64,000 bases of DNA, taken from the NCBI GenBank assembly GCA_047967505.1, contig CM106541.1, one strand, 5' to 3'. Shown one piece after another: positions 1 to 10,264 of the stretch. The notes under the pieces were generated by a model. It saw only the letters and a list, made by a program, of their open reading frames with translations, was not told where the DNA came from and made no database searches. Origin of the DNA: Dipteris shenzhenensis. Its lineage: Eukaryota; Polypodiophyta; Polypodiopsida; Gleicheniales. The position numbers and the translations under genes were made by a program. Position 1 is the first letter of the stretch, and each line of letters opens with the position of its first letter.

Positions 1-16
1 AGAGGTTCGTGCCGGG

Positions 17-733
17 TTGGCGAGGTCGCCTCATGTAGCTCGATGTGATAAACACTATGCTTGTATATCTTGTAAGCTGGGGAGACCTCGTCAATGTGGA
101 AGGCATGACCCCCTTGGTAAACTAGGCCGCCATGCCCTATGTGAAGTCCCTGTGGAGGTTCTGATCCAGGCTACGATCCGGAGGGATTCTGTTTCTGGTC
201 TTCAGCGACACTTGGATGGACTTCAGGCCTTCTGTGATACACATGACTTGAAGGTCAACCTTGGGAAAACCAAGGTGATGATCTTCAACACTTCCAGACC
301 CGCTATGCACCGAGAGCAGTTCCTCTTCGCCGGCGACCCTGTTGAGATAGTTGACTCCTACACATACTTAGGCGTTGTCTTCTCAGGCCCGATCTTCACG
401 ATGCGCCCGGCCATGCAGGCCAAGATCAGCCGGGGATACGCCGCTCTTGCCAGGCTGGAGCGACAGTGCTACCACTCCCACTTCCAGGACCCGCGGACCA
501 AGTCTCTCCTTTTTGATTCTTTGGTCCGCCAAGCAGGCATGTATGGTAGCCCTTGGTGGGGAGTCGACCTTTCAGACACAGAGTGGGCTCGAGTTGAGCG
601 CCTGCAGATACTGACGTTTGCTCGGATGATCCGTAGCAAACCATCGGTACCACACCAGATCATTCTAGCAGAGTTCGGCGCCTCACCCCTACAGCTTGAT
701 GCGGCTTTTCAGGCTATCACCAAGCAGGAGTGA
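17..733 (+). pseudogene. LINE-B ORF2 fragment (reverse transcriptase C-terminal part)
   Basis: This open frame carries the segment after the catalytic motif of a non-LTR reverse transcriptase. From about residue 62 it reads GLQRHLDGLQAFCDTHDLKV, then NLGKTKVMIFNTSR and SYTYLGVVFSGP. The same order occurs in three other copies in this window (18387-18895, 29690-30552 minus, 46223-46800). The YADD box just upstream of GLQRH, intact in the minus-strand copy, is missing here and replaced by unrelated sequence, so the piece cannot be catalytic. Roughly residues 1-60 do not align and look rearranged. It ends at a stop at 733, where an inverted LINE-A fragment begins. It is a dead LINE copy; the family name LINE-B is mine. 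Confidence 0.8.
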
Positions 734-734
734 C

Positions 735-1251
735 ATTGTCCATCCACCCACATCTGCTCCAGCCAGGGGCTATGGGTAAACTCCCATGGGCTGTCAACCA
801 GAAACAGTATCAGATCTTTTGCGGTCGTAGACTCCACTAGAGCCTCATCCAGAAAGGAGAGCTGAACTTCTGAGATACTTGCTTTGCTGCCCAGTGTCTC
901 CCTCGAAAGGGTCCAGGGTGATGCCTCCATCTGAGTTGTGTAAGAGAGGAAGGGAATCTCCTCCACATTCTTTGTATGGCCAACTCAAGACGGGAAAAAC
1001 CACTCTCCTGGATTCCATTGCACCTCCCTAAAAGGTCGACCCTCCCAAAGCCATAGTCGTTAGTGGGGGGCTTCCTAGTTCCGGATACTGAGAGGATCTA
1101 TCAACCAGGCCTTGCCCAATCGCCCCACCAGCCTAGTTTTGGCTCGTACGAGTCCTCTTGCTAGTCTCTGCCATACCTTGAAAAGGCTCCTTATCAGTGG
1201 GGATCCCTTCCCTGTGAGGAGGGCCTCTAAAAAATCCAATGGTGGGACTGC
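735..1251 (-). pseudogene. LINE-A ORF2 3' fragment (linker plus zf-RVT-like region)
   Basis: Read on the minus strand, this segment matches the 3' part of LINE-A copies elsewhere in the window. It contains a GKGSPLIRSLFKVWQRLARG stretch (compare VWQRLASG near 25690), then LWLWEGRPFREVQWNPGEW (compare 26240-26300), then HSPWLEQMWVDGQCHSC, which parallels IGPWLEQMQMKGQCHCC near 18030 and resembles the zinc-binding region found after plant LINE reverse transcriptases. Frames change at least twice. The fragment is cut at one end by LINE-B (733) and at the other by the copia-B LTR (1252), which suggests copia-B inserted into it. Confidence 0.65.
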
Positions 1252-1518
1252 TGTGAGAATGGGAGAGAGAGAGAGCAAATGAGAGAACAAGAGGCAGGAG
1301 AGAGTGAGAGCTGAAAGCTTAGTTGCAAATAGATGAGTGTATTACAACTGAACTGAGTGATGGGTTTTGTCTAAGTGACAAAACCTTATCACTTCACTAA
1401 CCATAGTTAGTGAACTAATTGTGGTTAGGGGGAAAAACCTCTAAGTGAGGGAAAGGTGCCCCTAACCTACTTATTATATTACATTGGTCACTGCTAAATT
1501 ATAGCAATACTTCTAACA
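1252..1518 (-). repeat. 3' LTR of copia-B
   Basis: On the minus strand this 267-bp block begins TGTTAGAAGT and ends CTCACA, giving the TG...CA ends of an LTR. It lies directly after a purine tract (complement at 1519-1528, sense CTGCAGGGGGG) that follows the copia pol stop. An AT-rich TATA-like stretch lies near 1475-1490, and the block ends in a GA/CT-rich repeat at 1255-1310. It contains three hairpins with 9-bp stems (1363-1385, 1393-1414, 1423-1467). No matching 5' LTR is visible, so the boundaries rest on the terminal dinucleotides and the polypurine tract. Confidence 0.65.
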
Positions 1519-1555
1519 CCCCCCTGCAGTGCCAATGTCATGTACAAGGAAAATA

Positions 1556-2828
1556 TCAATCACCAAAAGGAGATAAGTTCAGGGCACTGCGAAATGCCTC
1601 AAACTTTTCACGTGGAAGTGCTTTGGTGAAAATGTCTGTAACATTGTCATGTGTTGACACATAGATCATGCTGATCTCTCCTGCATGCAACTTCTCTTTG
1701 ACGTAGTGATAATGAACCTCAATGTGCTTCGTGCGAGCATGAAACACAAGATTCTTTGCCACTGCAATAGCACTCTGACTATCAGTGAGAATTGGAGAAG
1801 GACCCTCCAATGAAAGATGAAGATCAGCAAATAAACGGCGCAGCCAAACACATTCAACTGTCGCTGTGAAAGCTGCCTTGTACTCAGCTTCACATGAAGA
1901 GGTAGCCACTGTAGATTGTTTCTTGCTCAACCAAGAAATACAAGCTTTGCCCAAAAAGAAACAATTGCCACTTGTGGACTGCCTAGTGTCATGATCTCCA
2001 GCCCAATTTGAGTCACTGTAGGCATGTATCTGCAAGTCACCCCCCCTGCGAAACATCAAGCCAAAAGACTTGGTACCTTGCAAATAATGGAAGATGCGTT
2101 TTACAGCCTGCCAATGCATAGTCTTTGGGCTGTGCATATATCTGCTCACCTGAGAAACTGCAAACTGAATATCAGGTTGTGTATTGCAGAGATAAATGAG
2201 GCATCCAACAGCCTGACTGTAGAGTGTGACATCAAATGATTCACCTGCTTCATGCATTGTAAGCTTCAGCCCCAGCTCCATGGGAGTAGCTATGGGCTTA
2301 CAATCCTGCTTGTTGAATCTGTCCAAGAGTTTTTGCACATACTTGGATTGAGACATACCGATGCCACTTTGCTTTTGAGTGAATTGGATCCCCAAATAAA
2401 AATGTAGCAGCCCCAAATCTGACATGTCAAAAGTGGTATGCAATTCAGCTTTAAAATTTGCAATATTATCTTCATTGGACCCTGTGAGCAGTAAGTCATC
2501 AACATAAAGAAGGATGACTAAAATTTCCCTCCCATCCATCTTGATGTAGAGGGTGCTTTCAGTAAGACTATTGTGCGTGCAGCCCCTTGCTGGTCAAAAA
2601 GGCATGAATCTTGGCATACCGTGCACAAGGGGCCAGTTTCAGCCCATATAAAGCTTTATTTAGCTTGCATACCCGAAGTGCATTTGCTGTAATTTCAAAG
2701 CGTGGAGGTTGTCTAACATAAACCTCTTCCAACAAGTCTCCATTAAGGAAGGCTGTTTTTATGTCCAATTGATGAACATTCCCCTGAGAATTTGCAGCCA
2801 TTGCTATGACTGACCGGATGGTTGTCAT
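1556..2828 (-). pseudogene. copia-B reverse transcriptase and RNase H
   Basis: Two adjoining frames make up the C-terminal pol. The frame 2828-2568 carries the QLDIKTAFLNGDL motif and ALYGLK. After a frame break near 2545 the frame 2539-1556 carries the catalytic LLYVDDLLLTGS box, then RNase H signatures YSDSNWAGD, SSCEAEYKA and DSQSAIAVAKN, and a C-terminal region ending FTKALPREKF. The YVDD residues and the RNase H acidic residues are present. The frame is broken again near 2870 relative to gag. The family is Ty1/copia (Pseudoviridae), whose reverse transcriptase and RNase H make cDNA in cytoplasmic particles. This copy is inactive because of the breaks and the missing integrase. Confidence 0.85.
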
Positions 2829-2869
2829 TCTGGATGTGGGAGCAAAAGTCTCCTCATAGTCTATGCCCT

Positions 2870-4295
2870 TTATCCTTTTGCGACCAGCCTTGCCTTGTAC
2901 CTGTCAATGGTGCCATCGGGCTTTCTTTTAACTTTGAAAACCCACCGTGTACCTATGGCATGTTTACCTGGTGGCAAATCGACAACTTTCCATGTCTGAT
3001 TTTTCTTAACGGACTGCAACTCATCGTGCATGGCATTCATCCAATGCACGACCTTTTTACCAACAGGTGGTGGATGCAGAGATGTGAAGAGACACTTCTT
3101 GGAAGTGATATGCTTTGAGGCACTGCTGTCAAAATACCATGTATTATGTGTCTCATTGACACTAAAAGCTGATGCATCCTTGGAAGAATCATAACTGCAT
3201 GTCATAAAAGCATAAGTGTCATCATTACAAGTGGCTGTACTATCCCGAGCAGCCAAATGAGAGTCTGAAATACAAGACAAGAAGGCATAGTCGTGCTCCA
3301 CAAAGTTGGTTGTAGCTTGCTCATTGTCAGATGCATGAGGAGCTGAATCTGAGACAGCCATACCGGAGCTGTTTTTCTTTTCTTTTGCAAGCCTTTTCTT
3401 GCATTCTCCAATGTAGTGACCTGGCTTTTTGCAGTAATGACATATTCCCTTCTTCTTGGGCTTACCTGCATCACCCTTAGCCTTTTGAGAAGGCTGTCCT
3501 GAACCACTGGAAGGCTGATTTGCTGAAGTCTTTGCCTGTCCCTTTACTTTAGGCTTGAATTTTGAGAGCATGGCATGTTCACCTGCTCGTGAAGCCATGT
3601 TTTTCCTGGTCTGCTCTTCCTGCAGCAGAAGTCCTATCAACTTGTGAAAAGTGAGAGGATTTGCACCCCCTCTCAAAGACAAATTCAGCGAGGTATGAAA
3701 GCTGAGATAAGACTCAGGAAGAGAATTCAAAGTAGTGGTAATCATCTCTGAATCAGGAATGATCTGATCAATATTCAGCAACTGCTCTCGTAAATCCTGT
3801 AGCTTTATGAGGTGCATTGACATGGAGTCACTCTCTTCCATATGTGTATGAGACAATTCTCTTTTCAAAAAAGACACCTTGGCATCATTCTGAGCTGCAT
3901 ACATGCTCTCCAAAAGATCCCATGCTGCCTTTGAGGTCTTACACGACCGGATATGCGGAATGATGAATCTTTTCACTGAAAGAGAAATACATGACAAAGC
4001 TAAAGCATCACGTGAATCCCATCTCTTTAGCTCTGGAGTGGTAGGTATAACTGCACCAATAACTTTGTGCTGCAAGTGTACCCTGTGCACGACCTCTGCC
4101 TCCTCCTTGTTGGGGAGCGGTATTAGGTGCCACATTTGCTGGCCGGAACTCAACCCCACTTACATAGTCCCACAAATTACGAGAAATCAGAATATTGCGT
4201 ACCATAAAACTCCAGAGGGAGTAGTTGGTACCATCCAGCTTGTCCTCTTGCGAGAGACCACTGAAACCGAAATCATTCTGATTTTGCTGGGCCAT
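2870..4295 (-). pseudogene. copia-B gag with protease start fused to RT start
   Basis: Gag probably starts at the ATG at 4295 (MAQQNQNDF), with LDGTNYSLWSFMVRNILISR as the usual copia gag N-terminus. A frameshift near 4080 moves into the frame ending at 2870. That frame holds the UBN2-type capsid region, a CCHC zinc knuckle (CHYCKKPGHYIGEC, near 3400-3440), and the protease active-site segment YFDSSASKH, where the usual DSG is DSS. Near 3055 the reading frame passes straight from the protease (SLHPPPVGKK) into VVHWMNAMHDELQSVKKNQT, the N-terminus of reverse transcriptase. The whole integrase has been removed without breaking the frame. The frame ends at 2870 just after YKARLVAKG. Confidence 0.8.
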
Positions 4296-4650
4296 GTCTG
4301 AGAAAGAAAATACGGCAAATGCAAATCTGAATTCCCTTGCTGGGAATGGAGTGCACAAATCCCAAAAAACTCAGCCAAACACTGGCTAAAAATGCAACTC
4401 AAATCTGTGTAATGTTTCTATCAGAAGTCTGTCAGAGCATTCAATCTCTGGCAAAACCTGCCAAAAGCGCTTCAAAGCACTCATAGAAAGGCAGTGTGAA
4501 CTGAAACCTGCCAAATTGCTCTCCCAACACAAAAGCCCCAATTTGTGGCTTGAAATCGCAACCAAAAAAGGGGCAAATTTTCTTGCTTAGTCCGATTATG
4601 CAGTGATGTCCATGTTTTGAGGCATCCCAAGTTTTATTTTCAATAGCGAT
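4296..4650 (-). other. copia-B 5' leader, no LTR or primer site found
   Basis: This stretch precedes copia-B gag in the minus orientation. It has no coding pattern and no sequence complementary to initiator tRNA-Met. Its composition resembles the leader of copia-D. The boundary with copia-C near 4650 is approximate. Confidence 0.4.
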
Positions 4651-4659
4651 CATTATCGT

Positions 4660-5198
4660 GGGGCCATGGTTTTTTGGATATATCTTATGCAGATCACTTT
4701 GGTTACAGTGTGAGCCGTGTGCACTTATTCATGGTTTGCATTGGGTTGCAGTGGATGCTTTATAGGCCATTTGGATGCATTGCGCTGATAGGCTTAAATT
4801 GTCTCGTGGGATGCTTTATTGATGGACGTTTTGCACACAAATGCTATTTTATGGTGAGAGACAGCTTTGACATATTGCAGTGGATGCATAGGTTGTACTC
4901 TGATCTCTTGGATAAGATTTTGTTGATGCATATGCTCATGGACAACATTTATGCTTGAGGCATTTTGGCACTTATTGGCACTAGGATTGCCATTGTAGTT
5001 GGCATTTTCTTTTGGGCCAGATTTGCTCATATGGATGCATAGTATATGCACATGAGTCAGATGCATTTTGATGCTTTGAGCCTTTGAGATTTGGTGATAT
5101 TACCTTTCATTTTGGCATACATATTTGGTTGCACCTTGTATTTGGTGTGATTTCTCTCTTGCAGGTACTAGCATTTGGGATTTTGTTTCATTTGCATC
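4660..5198 (+). other. copia-C leader region with recurrent TGGATGC/TTGATGC words
   Basis: No gene is visible. The sequence between the copia-B junction and copia-C gag is T-rich and repeats words such as TGGATGC, TGATGCAT and GATGCTTT many times. It is probably the untranslated leader, perhaps with remains of the 5' LTR, but it shows no clear match to the 3' LTR at 15466-16784. Confidence 0.35.
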
Positions 5199-5975
5199 AT
5201 GGCATCCTCTTCCATGTTTGAAAAAGAGTTTTTCAGTTTTAAAAAGTTTGATGAGACAAACTTTTCTTTGTAGAAAGAACAAATATGGGATGTGCTTGTT
5301 CAAAAGAAGCAGATGAAATCCTTGGCAGAGATTGGAGCTAAGCTTGCAGATATGTCTGAGGATGATTGGAATGAGTTGGATGCATTAGTAAAGTCTAATG
5401 TTAGACTTCATCTTGCAGAGTTAGTCTATTTCAAAGTAGTAAATGAGCAGACTACAGAAGATTTGTGGAAGAAATTATGTGCCACTTATGAGAAGGAAAC
5501 TGCTTCTAGTAAAGTTTACCTCATGAAGAGGTGGTTTGAGCTGCAAATGACGGAAGGGGTCTCCATTACTTCTCACTTGAATGAATTCAATATTATTTTC
5601 AGCCAGCTTCAAGCTCAGAAGATGAATTTTGATGTGGAGACTAAGGCAATATTTCTCTTGTGTTCATTGTCATCCTCATGGGATTTCTTCCGTACAATTG
5701 TCAGTAACTCTGCACCTGGTGGAGTCTTGAAGTTTGATGATATTGTGGGTAGCTTGTTGGTCGAGGAGATTAGACGGAAGTCTATGGATGGCAATAAGCA
5801 TGATGCAACCTTAAATGTGCAAAGGGGCAGATCACAATTCAGGGGAAAGTCCCAAGAAAGAGGAAATTCTCGTAGCAAATCCAGGGCACGGAACATTGAG
5901 TGTTACCACTGTGGCAAGAAGGGCCACATGAAAAAGGATTGCTACAAGCTGAAAAGAGAGCAAAAGGATAAGTAA
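5199..5975 (+). pseudogene. copia-C gag
   Basis: The ATG at 5199 opens a frame that runs to 5975 with one internal TAG at 5271-5273. The stop falls where copia gag proteins have the Trp of the LW signature (FSL-stop-KEQIWDVLV), so a TGG to TAG change is likely. Downstream are the capsid-type segment with LWKKLCATYE and SSKVYLMKRW, a basic Arg/Ser linker, and a CCHC zinc knuckle (CYHCGKKGHMKKDC, about 5900-5945). Gag forms the particle shell and binds the element RNA. Upstream starts are unlikely because the leader has no open frame. The copy is broken by the stop but otherwise intact. Confidence 0.8.
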
Positions 5976-6034
5976 AAGAATGCAAATTGGAGTACATATG
6001 AAGGAAGAGAGTCCCAAGGGAGGAAAAGGGAAAA

Positions 6035-6505
6035 ATGAAGATCGAGGAGATTAATGCAGTCATTACTGATAATAGTGACAATGACATTCTCTTCATGTCT
6101 AGGGTACTTGCAGACTTGCCTACCACTTCAGATGATGCATATTTTCAAGATTGGATTTTGGATTTTGGTGCTTCGTTCCATGTTACTCCCCATAAGGAAT
6201 GGTTCTCCACTTATGACAGTGGAAAGACAGGTTGTGTGCATCTTGAAAATAACTATGCATGTGACATAGTGGGAGCAGGTGACATAAAGTTTTCTTTTGC
6301 ATGTGGGTTTGCATTTGTTTTGAAAAATGTGAGACATGTTCCTAAGCGGATCAAGAGTCTTATTTCAGCGGGTCAGCTAGATGATACTGGTTTTCAGACC
6401 ACTTTTGGCTTTCAAGAGTTAAAAAATTCAGAAGGACTCTATGGTTTTGGCCAAGGGTGTCAAGTGTGGGACTTTGTATCCCTTACATGTATCAAGGGTG
6501 TTTAA
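6035..6505 (+). pseudogene. copia-C protease region
   Basis: This frame follows gag after a stop and frame change at 5975. It holds the aspartic protease segment WILDFGASFHVTP, where the catalytic DSG is altered to DFG, followed by VHLENNYACDIVGAG and LKNVRHVPKRIKSLISAGQL, typical of copia proteases. The protease would cut the Gag-Pol polyprotein in the particle. Loss of the active-site Ser next to Asp and the surrounding stops indicate an inactive copy. Confidence 0.75.
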
Positions 6506-7660
6506 TCATGTTGTTGCAATAACAGAGCAGCCAAGTACTTCTTTGTGGCATCGCAAGTTGAGGCACATGAGCAAAAAAGGAATGAAACTCTTATGTTGTT
6601 TGGGTTATGTACGGCATTTAAGTTTTTCCGACTTTGAATTTTTTGAGTATTGTCTCTATGAGAAGCTAACTAAATCAACTCATAAAAGAAGGGGAAGGAA
6701 AGAGCTTGAAAGGTTTGATTTGGTGCATCCAGATGTATGAATACTATGTGACATTCATTGATGATGCAACTAGGAAAGTGTGGGCTTATGCTATAGCTCG
6801 GAAGAGCGATGTGTTCCAAGTATTTCAAAAATGGCTGGCTTTGGCTGAAAATCAGTCAAGTAGAATGCTTAAATGCCTACGGACTGACAATGGTGGAGAG
6901 GATCTCTCACGACTTTCAGCATTTCTGTGATACACGTGGGATCAAGGGGGATCTCACGTCCCTTCGTACTCCAGAGCGAAATTCAGTTGCAGAACAGATG
7001 AACTGCACCATTCAAGAAAGGTTGTAATGTGTGCTTTTCAATGCAAGTCTTTCTGGTGGTTTTTGGGCTGAGGCAATGAAGACTGCAGTGCATGTGATCA
7101 ATAGATCACCTAGTAAGAGTTTGGATAGTGGTATTCTTGAAGAGGCATGGAGTGGCAAGAGGTCCTCTTACTCTTATTTGCGTATATTTTGGTGTGAGGC
7201 ATATGTACATGTGCCAAAAGAGCTTTGAAAGAAGCTAGAACTTAAGTCTAGGAAATGCATCTTTTTGGGTTATGGTGAAAGTAGAGAGATGGGCTTCTGT
7301 CTTTGGGATTTAGAAGCAAAGAAGATCATATAAAGCCATGATGCAGTCTTCAATGAGAAGATGTATAAGACACTCATGAGGGATGTGAAAATGAGAAGAA
7401 TCACTTTCTAGGATGTGAATCCACCCGCATATGTTGATAGACAACAAGCTGTCCATGCATCGAATGTGCAAGAAATGGTGCCCCTAGGTACTCCCATATG
7501 TACACAATTAAGGGCAGACGATGGATCATCTATTGGTGGAAATGATGAGCCAAATGTGGCTGATATGATGGTGGCACGGCGAGCTGAAAGACCCTTGAGA
7601 AGATCATCTAGAGTATCTAATCGCCTGAGAGATTTGTTCCAGGGGCAGACTATGTGATGC
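6506..7660 (+). pseudogene. copia-C integrase
   Basis: Pieces of the integrase lie in several frames. The zinc region has H...H spacing at 6540-6600 (LWHRKLRHMSKKGMK), but the first Cys of the CxxC pair is Phe (FEYC). The catalytic core is recognisable as VTFIDDATRKVWAY, LRTDNGGE and a degenerate SVAEQMNCTIQE, giving the D, D and E positions. The GKR/linker region FWAEAMKTAVHVINRSPSK follows at 7040-7110. Stops and frameshifts occur at about 6740, 6930, 7026 and 7228. The segment to 7660 is the variable linker before reverse transcriptase. Confidence 0.75.
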
Positions 7661-8861
7661 TTATTGATTGCGGAGAGCCTTCTTGCTACAGAGAAGCTAT
7701 CATGCGTGAGGATCAGCGCCAAGTAGGAGTATGCTATGTAATCAGAGATGAATTCACTCATGAAAAATAAGACTTGGAACTTGGTTTCTTTGCCACATGG
7801 AAGGAAAGCATTGCCATGTAAGTGGGTCTACAAGATGAAGGTCACAGGTGATGATGTGTCTAAGTACAAGGCTCGTTTGGTTGCTAAAGAGTTCAAGCAA
7901 GAGAAGGGTGTGGACTTTGATGAGATCTTCTCTCCGGTTGTGAAAATGACCACACTTAGATGCGTACTTGGACTCGTGGCAGTGGAGGATATGGAGCTTA
8001 TGCTGATGGATGTCAAGATAGCTTTCTTGCATAGGGATTTGCATGAGAAAATTTACATCGTACAGTCGGAAGGATTTGAAGAAAAGGACAAAAGAGAATT
8101 TGGTTTGGAAGTTGAAAAAGAGTCTCTATGGTCTTAAGCAAGCGCCTAGAGAATGGTATTAAAAGTTTGATGCTTTCATTCGGTCCTAGGGTTTTAGAAG
8201 AAGTGATATTGATCACTACTTCTACACTAAAAGGGCTAAGGATAATACCCTGATACTCCTGGAACTTTATGTGGATGATATGCTATTGGCTAGCAAGGAC
8301 ACTTATGAGCTCGATGCATTGAAGGCCAAGCTGCATGAGGCCTTTGACATGCAGGATTTGGGACCTCAAGTCATATTCTTGGTTTGCGCATTACGCGTGA
8401 CCAAAGTAGGAAACTCCTTTGGCTTTCACAAAAGGAGTATGTTACAAAAGTGTTGCAGCGTTTCAATATAGAGGGGGGGAAGGCAGTAGGTACTCCATTA
8501 CCTCTATGTGAAAATGAGTCAGGCAGACAGTCCCAAATCAGATGAGGAGAGGGCTATGATGGCCAAGGTTCCTTATGCATGAGCGGTTGGTAGTCTTATG
8601 TATGCTATGATAGCTACTAGACCGGACATTGTATTTGCAGTGGGAGTTATTAGCTGGTATATGGCTAATCCAAGAAAGAGGCATTGGGAGGCAATTAAGT
8701 GCATCATGCGATACATGAAGGGTACCAAGGAGATGTGTATCTGCTTTGGCGGAGGAGAGATGAGTGTACTTGGGTACAGAGATTCAGACTATGCAAGGCA
8801 TGTGGATAGCAGGAGATCCACTTCTGGTTATGTGTTCACCTTTGGAGGTGGTGCAGTGTCA
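7661..8861 (+). pseudogene. copia-C reverse transcriptase and RNase H, 5' part
   Basis: The reverse transcriptase starts near 7748 with NKTWNLVSLPHGRKALPCKW and YKARLVAKEFKQEKGVDFDE, continues with LMDVKIAFLHRDLHEK, breaks near 8095, and has the catalytic ELYVDDMLLASKD box at about 8262-8300. RNase H begins with ATRPDIVFAVGVISWYMANP and MRYMKGTKE at 8600-8730 and stops at 8861, where copia-D is inserted. Several frames are used, so the copy is dead. The remaining RNase H lies at 15100-15412. Confidence 0.85.
8857..8861 (+). repeat. target-site duplication of copia-D, left copy
   Basis: TGTCA directly precedes the left LTR end of copia-D and recurs directly after the right LTR (15095-15099). 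Five base pairs is the usual duplication for Ty1/copia integration. Confidence 0.9.
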
Positions 8862-9040
8862 TGTGAGGGAAAGAGAGGAGGTGGAACGTTAGGAGAGGGA
8901 GACACAAGAAGTGTGGGTGTGTAAAAATGTGTTGAACCACACCACAAACTCATAGGATTAGGGATTCACCCTATGACTGTCTTAAGACAGTCATAGGGGT
9001 CATAACTTTTAAAGGGTGACAATGTGCCTTTACCCCAACA
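8862..9040 (-). repeat. 3' LTR of copia-D
   Basis: In plus orientation it runs from TGTGAGGGAAAG to CCCCAACA. It holds a perfect 30-bp palindrome at 8969-8998 centred on TTAA; the other LTR has lost its left arm. Compared with the 5' LTR it lacks a 7-bp TTTTATT-type insertion after CATAGG. Confidence 0.9.
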
Positions 9041-9052
9041 ACCTCCCACCTA
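9041..9052 (-). other. copia-D polypurine tract
   Basis: The minus strand reads GGTGGGAGGT immediately before the 3' LTR start (TGTTGGGG). This is the expected position of the plus-strand DNA synthesis primer in LTR retrotransposons. Confidence 0.75.
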
Positions 9053-9139
9053 AAGGCCAATGTGCCTAAAGGGGAGAAAAGAATAAAAAGTACAGCAATA
9101 TACAGTTACTGTATACAAGACCATAAAATAAGAATGGTC

Positions 9140-10264
9140 TCATCCTAATCCCATGATGTGGCGACAATGTGCAAACTGCTCTGTAGGCAAGCTCTTAGTG
9201 AGCAAATCTGCAGGATTATCATCAGTATGCACCTTCACAAGCTCAAGCCGCTTGTCTTCCAGTACCTCCCTGATGAAATGGTATTTCACATCTATGTGCT
9301 TGGTCTTCTGATGAAAGACCGGATTCTTTGCCAACATGATAGCACTGTGACTATCACAATGCAAAACTGGCATATCTCCTGTAATGCCCAAATCTCCCAC
9401 CAGCCGAGTAAGCCATATTGCTTCCTTGCAAGCCTCAGTGGCTGCAACATATTCAGCTTCAGTGGTTGACAGTGCAATGCATTTCTGCAACCGAGACACC
9501 CATGATATAGCACCTCCTGCAAATGTGAAAATATAACCGGTAGTAGACTTCCGGTTATCAGCATTCCCTGCATAGTCTGAATCTGTAAAACCATGCATCA
9601 ATGCATCTTGCCTACCATAGCATATGCACAAGTCTTTGGTACCCTTGAGATACCTCAAGACGCCTTTCACTGCTTCCCAGTGCCGCTTGCCTGGATTTGC
9701 CATATACCTGCTGATGACTCCCACCGCAAAAGCAATATCCGGACGAGTGGCAACCATGGCATACATCAAAGAACCAACTGCAGATGCATACGGAACCTTG
9801 GCCATCTCAGCCTTATCATCATCTGATCTGGGGCTGTCCTTACTGCTGAGTTTTAAATGAGGAGGCAACGGGGTACTAATAGACTTCCCCCCCTCCATTT
9901 TAAACCTCTGCAGTACTTTGTCAATGTACTCCTTCTGTGACAGAAACAAAAGTCCCTTAGACCTGTCACGAATAATCCGCATACCAAGAATATGGTTTGC
10001 ATCACCCAAGTCTTTCATGTCAAAAGACTTATGCAGTTGTTTCTTCAAAGCACTAATCTCCTGCTGAGATTTGCTGGCAATCAGCATGTCATCCACATAT
10101 AGAATGAGTAGCATCAAACTGCCATCCTTTGCCCATTTGGTGTACAAGCAGTGATCGGTCTCACACCTATGATACCCTTGGGACTGCATCAAGGCATCAA
10201 ACTTCTTGTACCATTCTCTTGGCGCCTGCTTGAGTCCATACAAGCTCCTCTTGAGCTTACACAC
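9140..10264 (-). pseudogene. copia-D reverse transcriptase (C-terminal part) and RNase H
   Basis: The 374-residue frame begins at the conserved CKLKRSLYGLKQAPREWYKK segment. It carries the catalytic LYVDDMLIAS box at about residues 53-62, the NHILGMRI segment, ATRPDIAFAVGVISRYMANP, and RNase H signatures FTDSDYAGNADNRKSTTGY, LSTTEAEYVAA and CDSHSAIMLAKNPVFHQKTK, ending DLLTKSLPTEQFAHCR. All key acidic residues are present. It is out of frame with the upstream pol by a single-base loss near 10262. It would convert element RNA to DNA in the particle; the frameshift probably disables this copy. Confidence 0.9.

Larger units (their letters stand above)
1252..4650 (-). mobile_element. copia-B: 5'-truncated, integrase-deleted Ty1/copia element
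   Basis: Minus-strand order is leader (about 4650-4296), gag, start of protease, then reverse transcriptase, RNase H, polypurine tract and 3' LTR. The 5' LTR and any tRNA primer site are absent; near 4650 the sequence passes into the leader of plus-strand copia-C. Most of the protease, all of the integrase and the start of the reverse transcriptase are missing, so this is a deletion derivative that could move only with help from another element. Confidence 0.75.
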
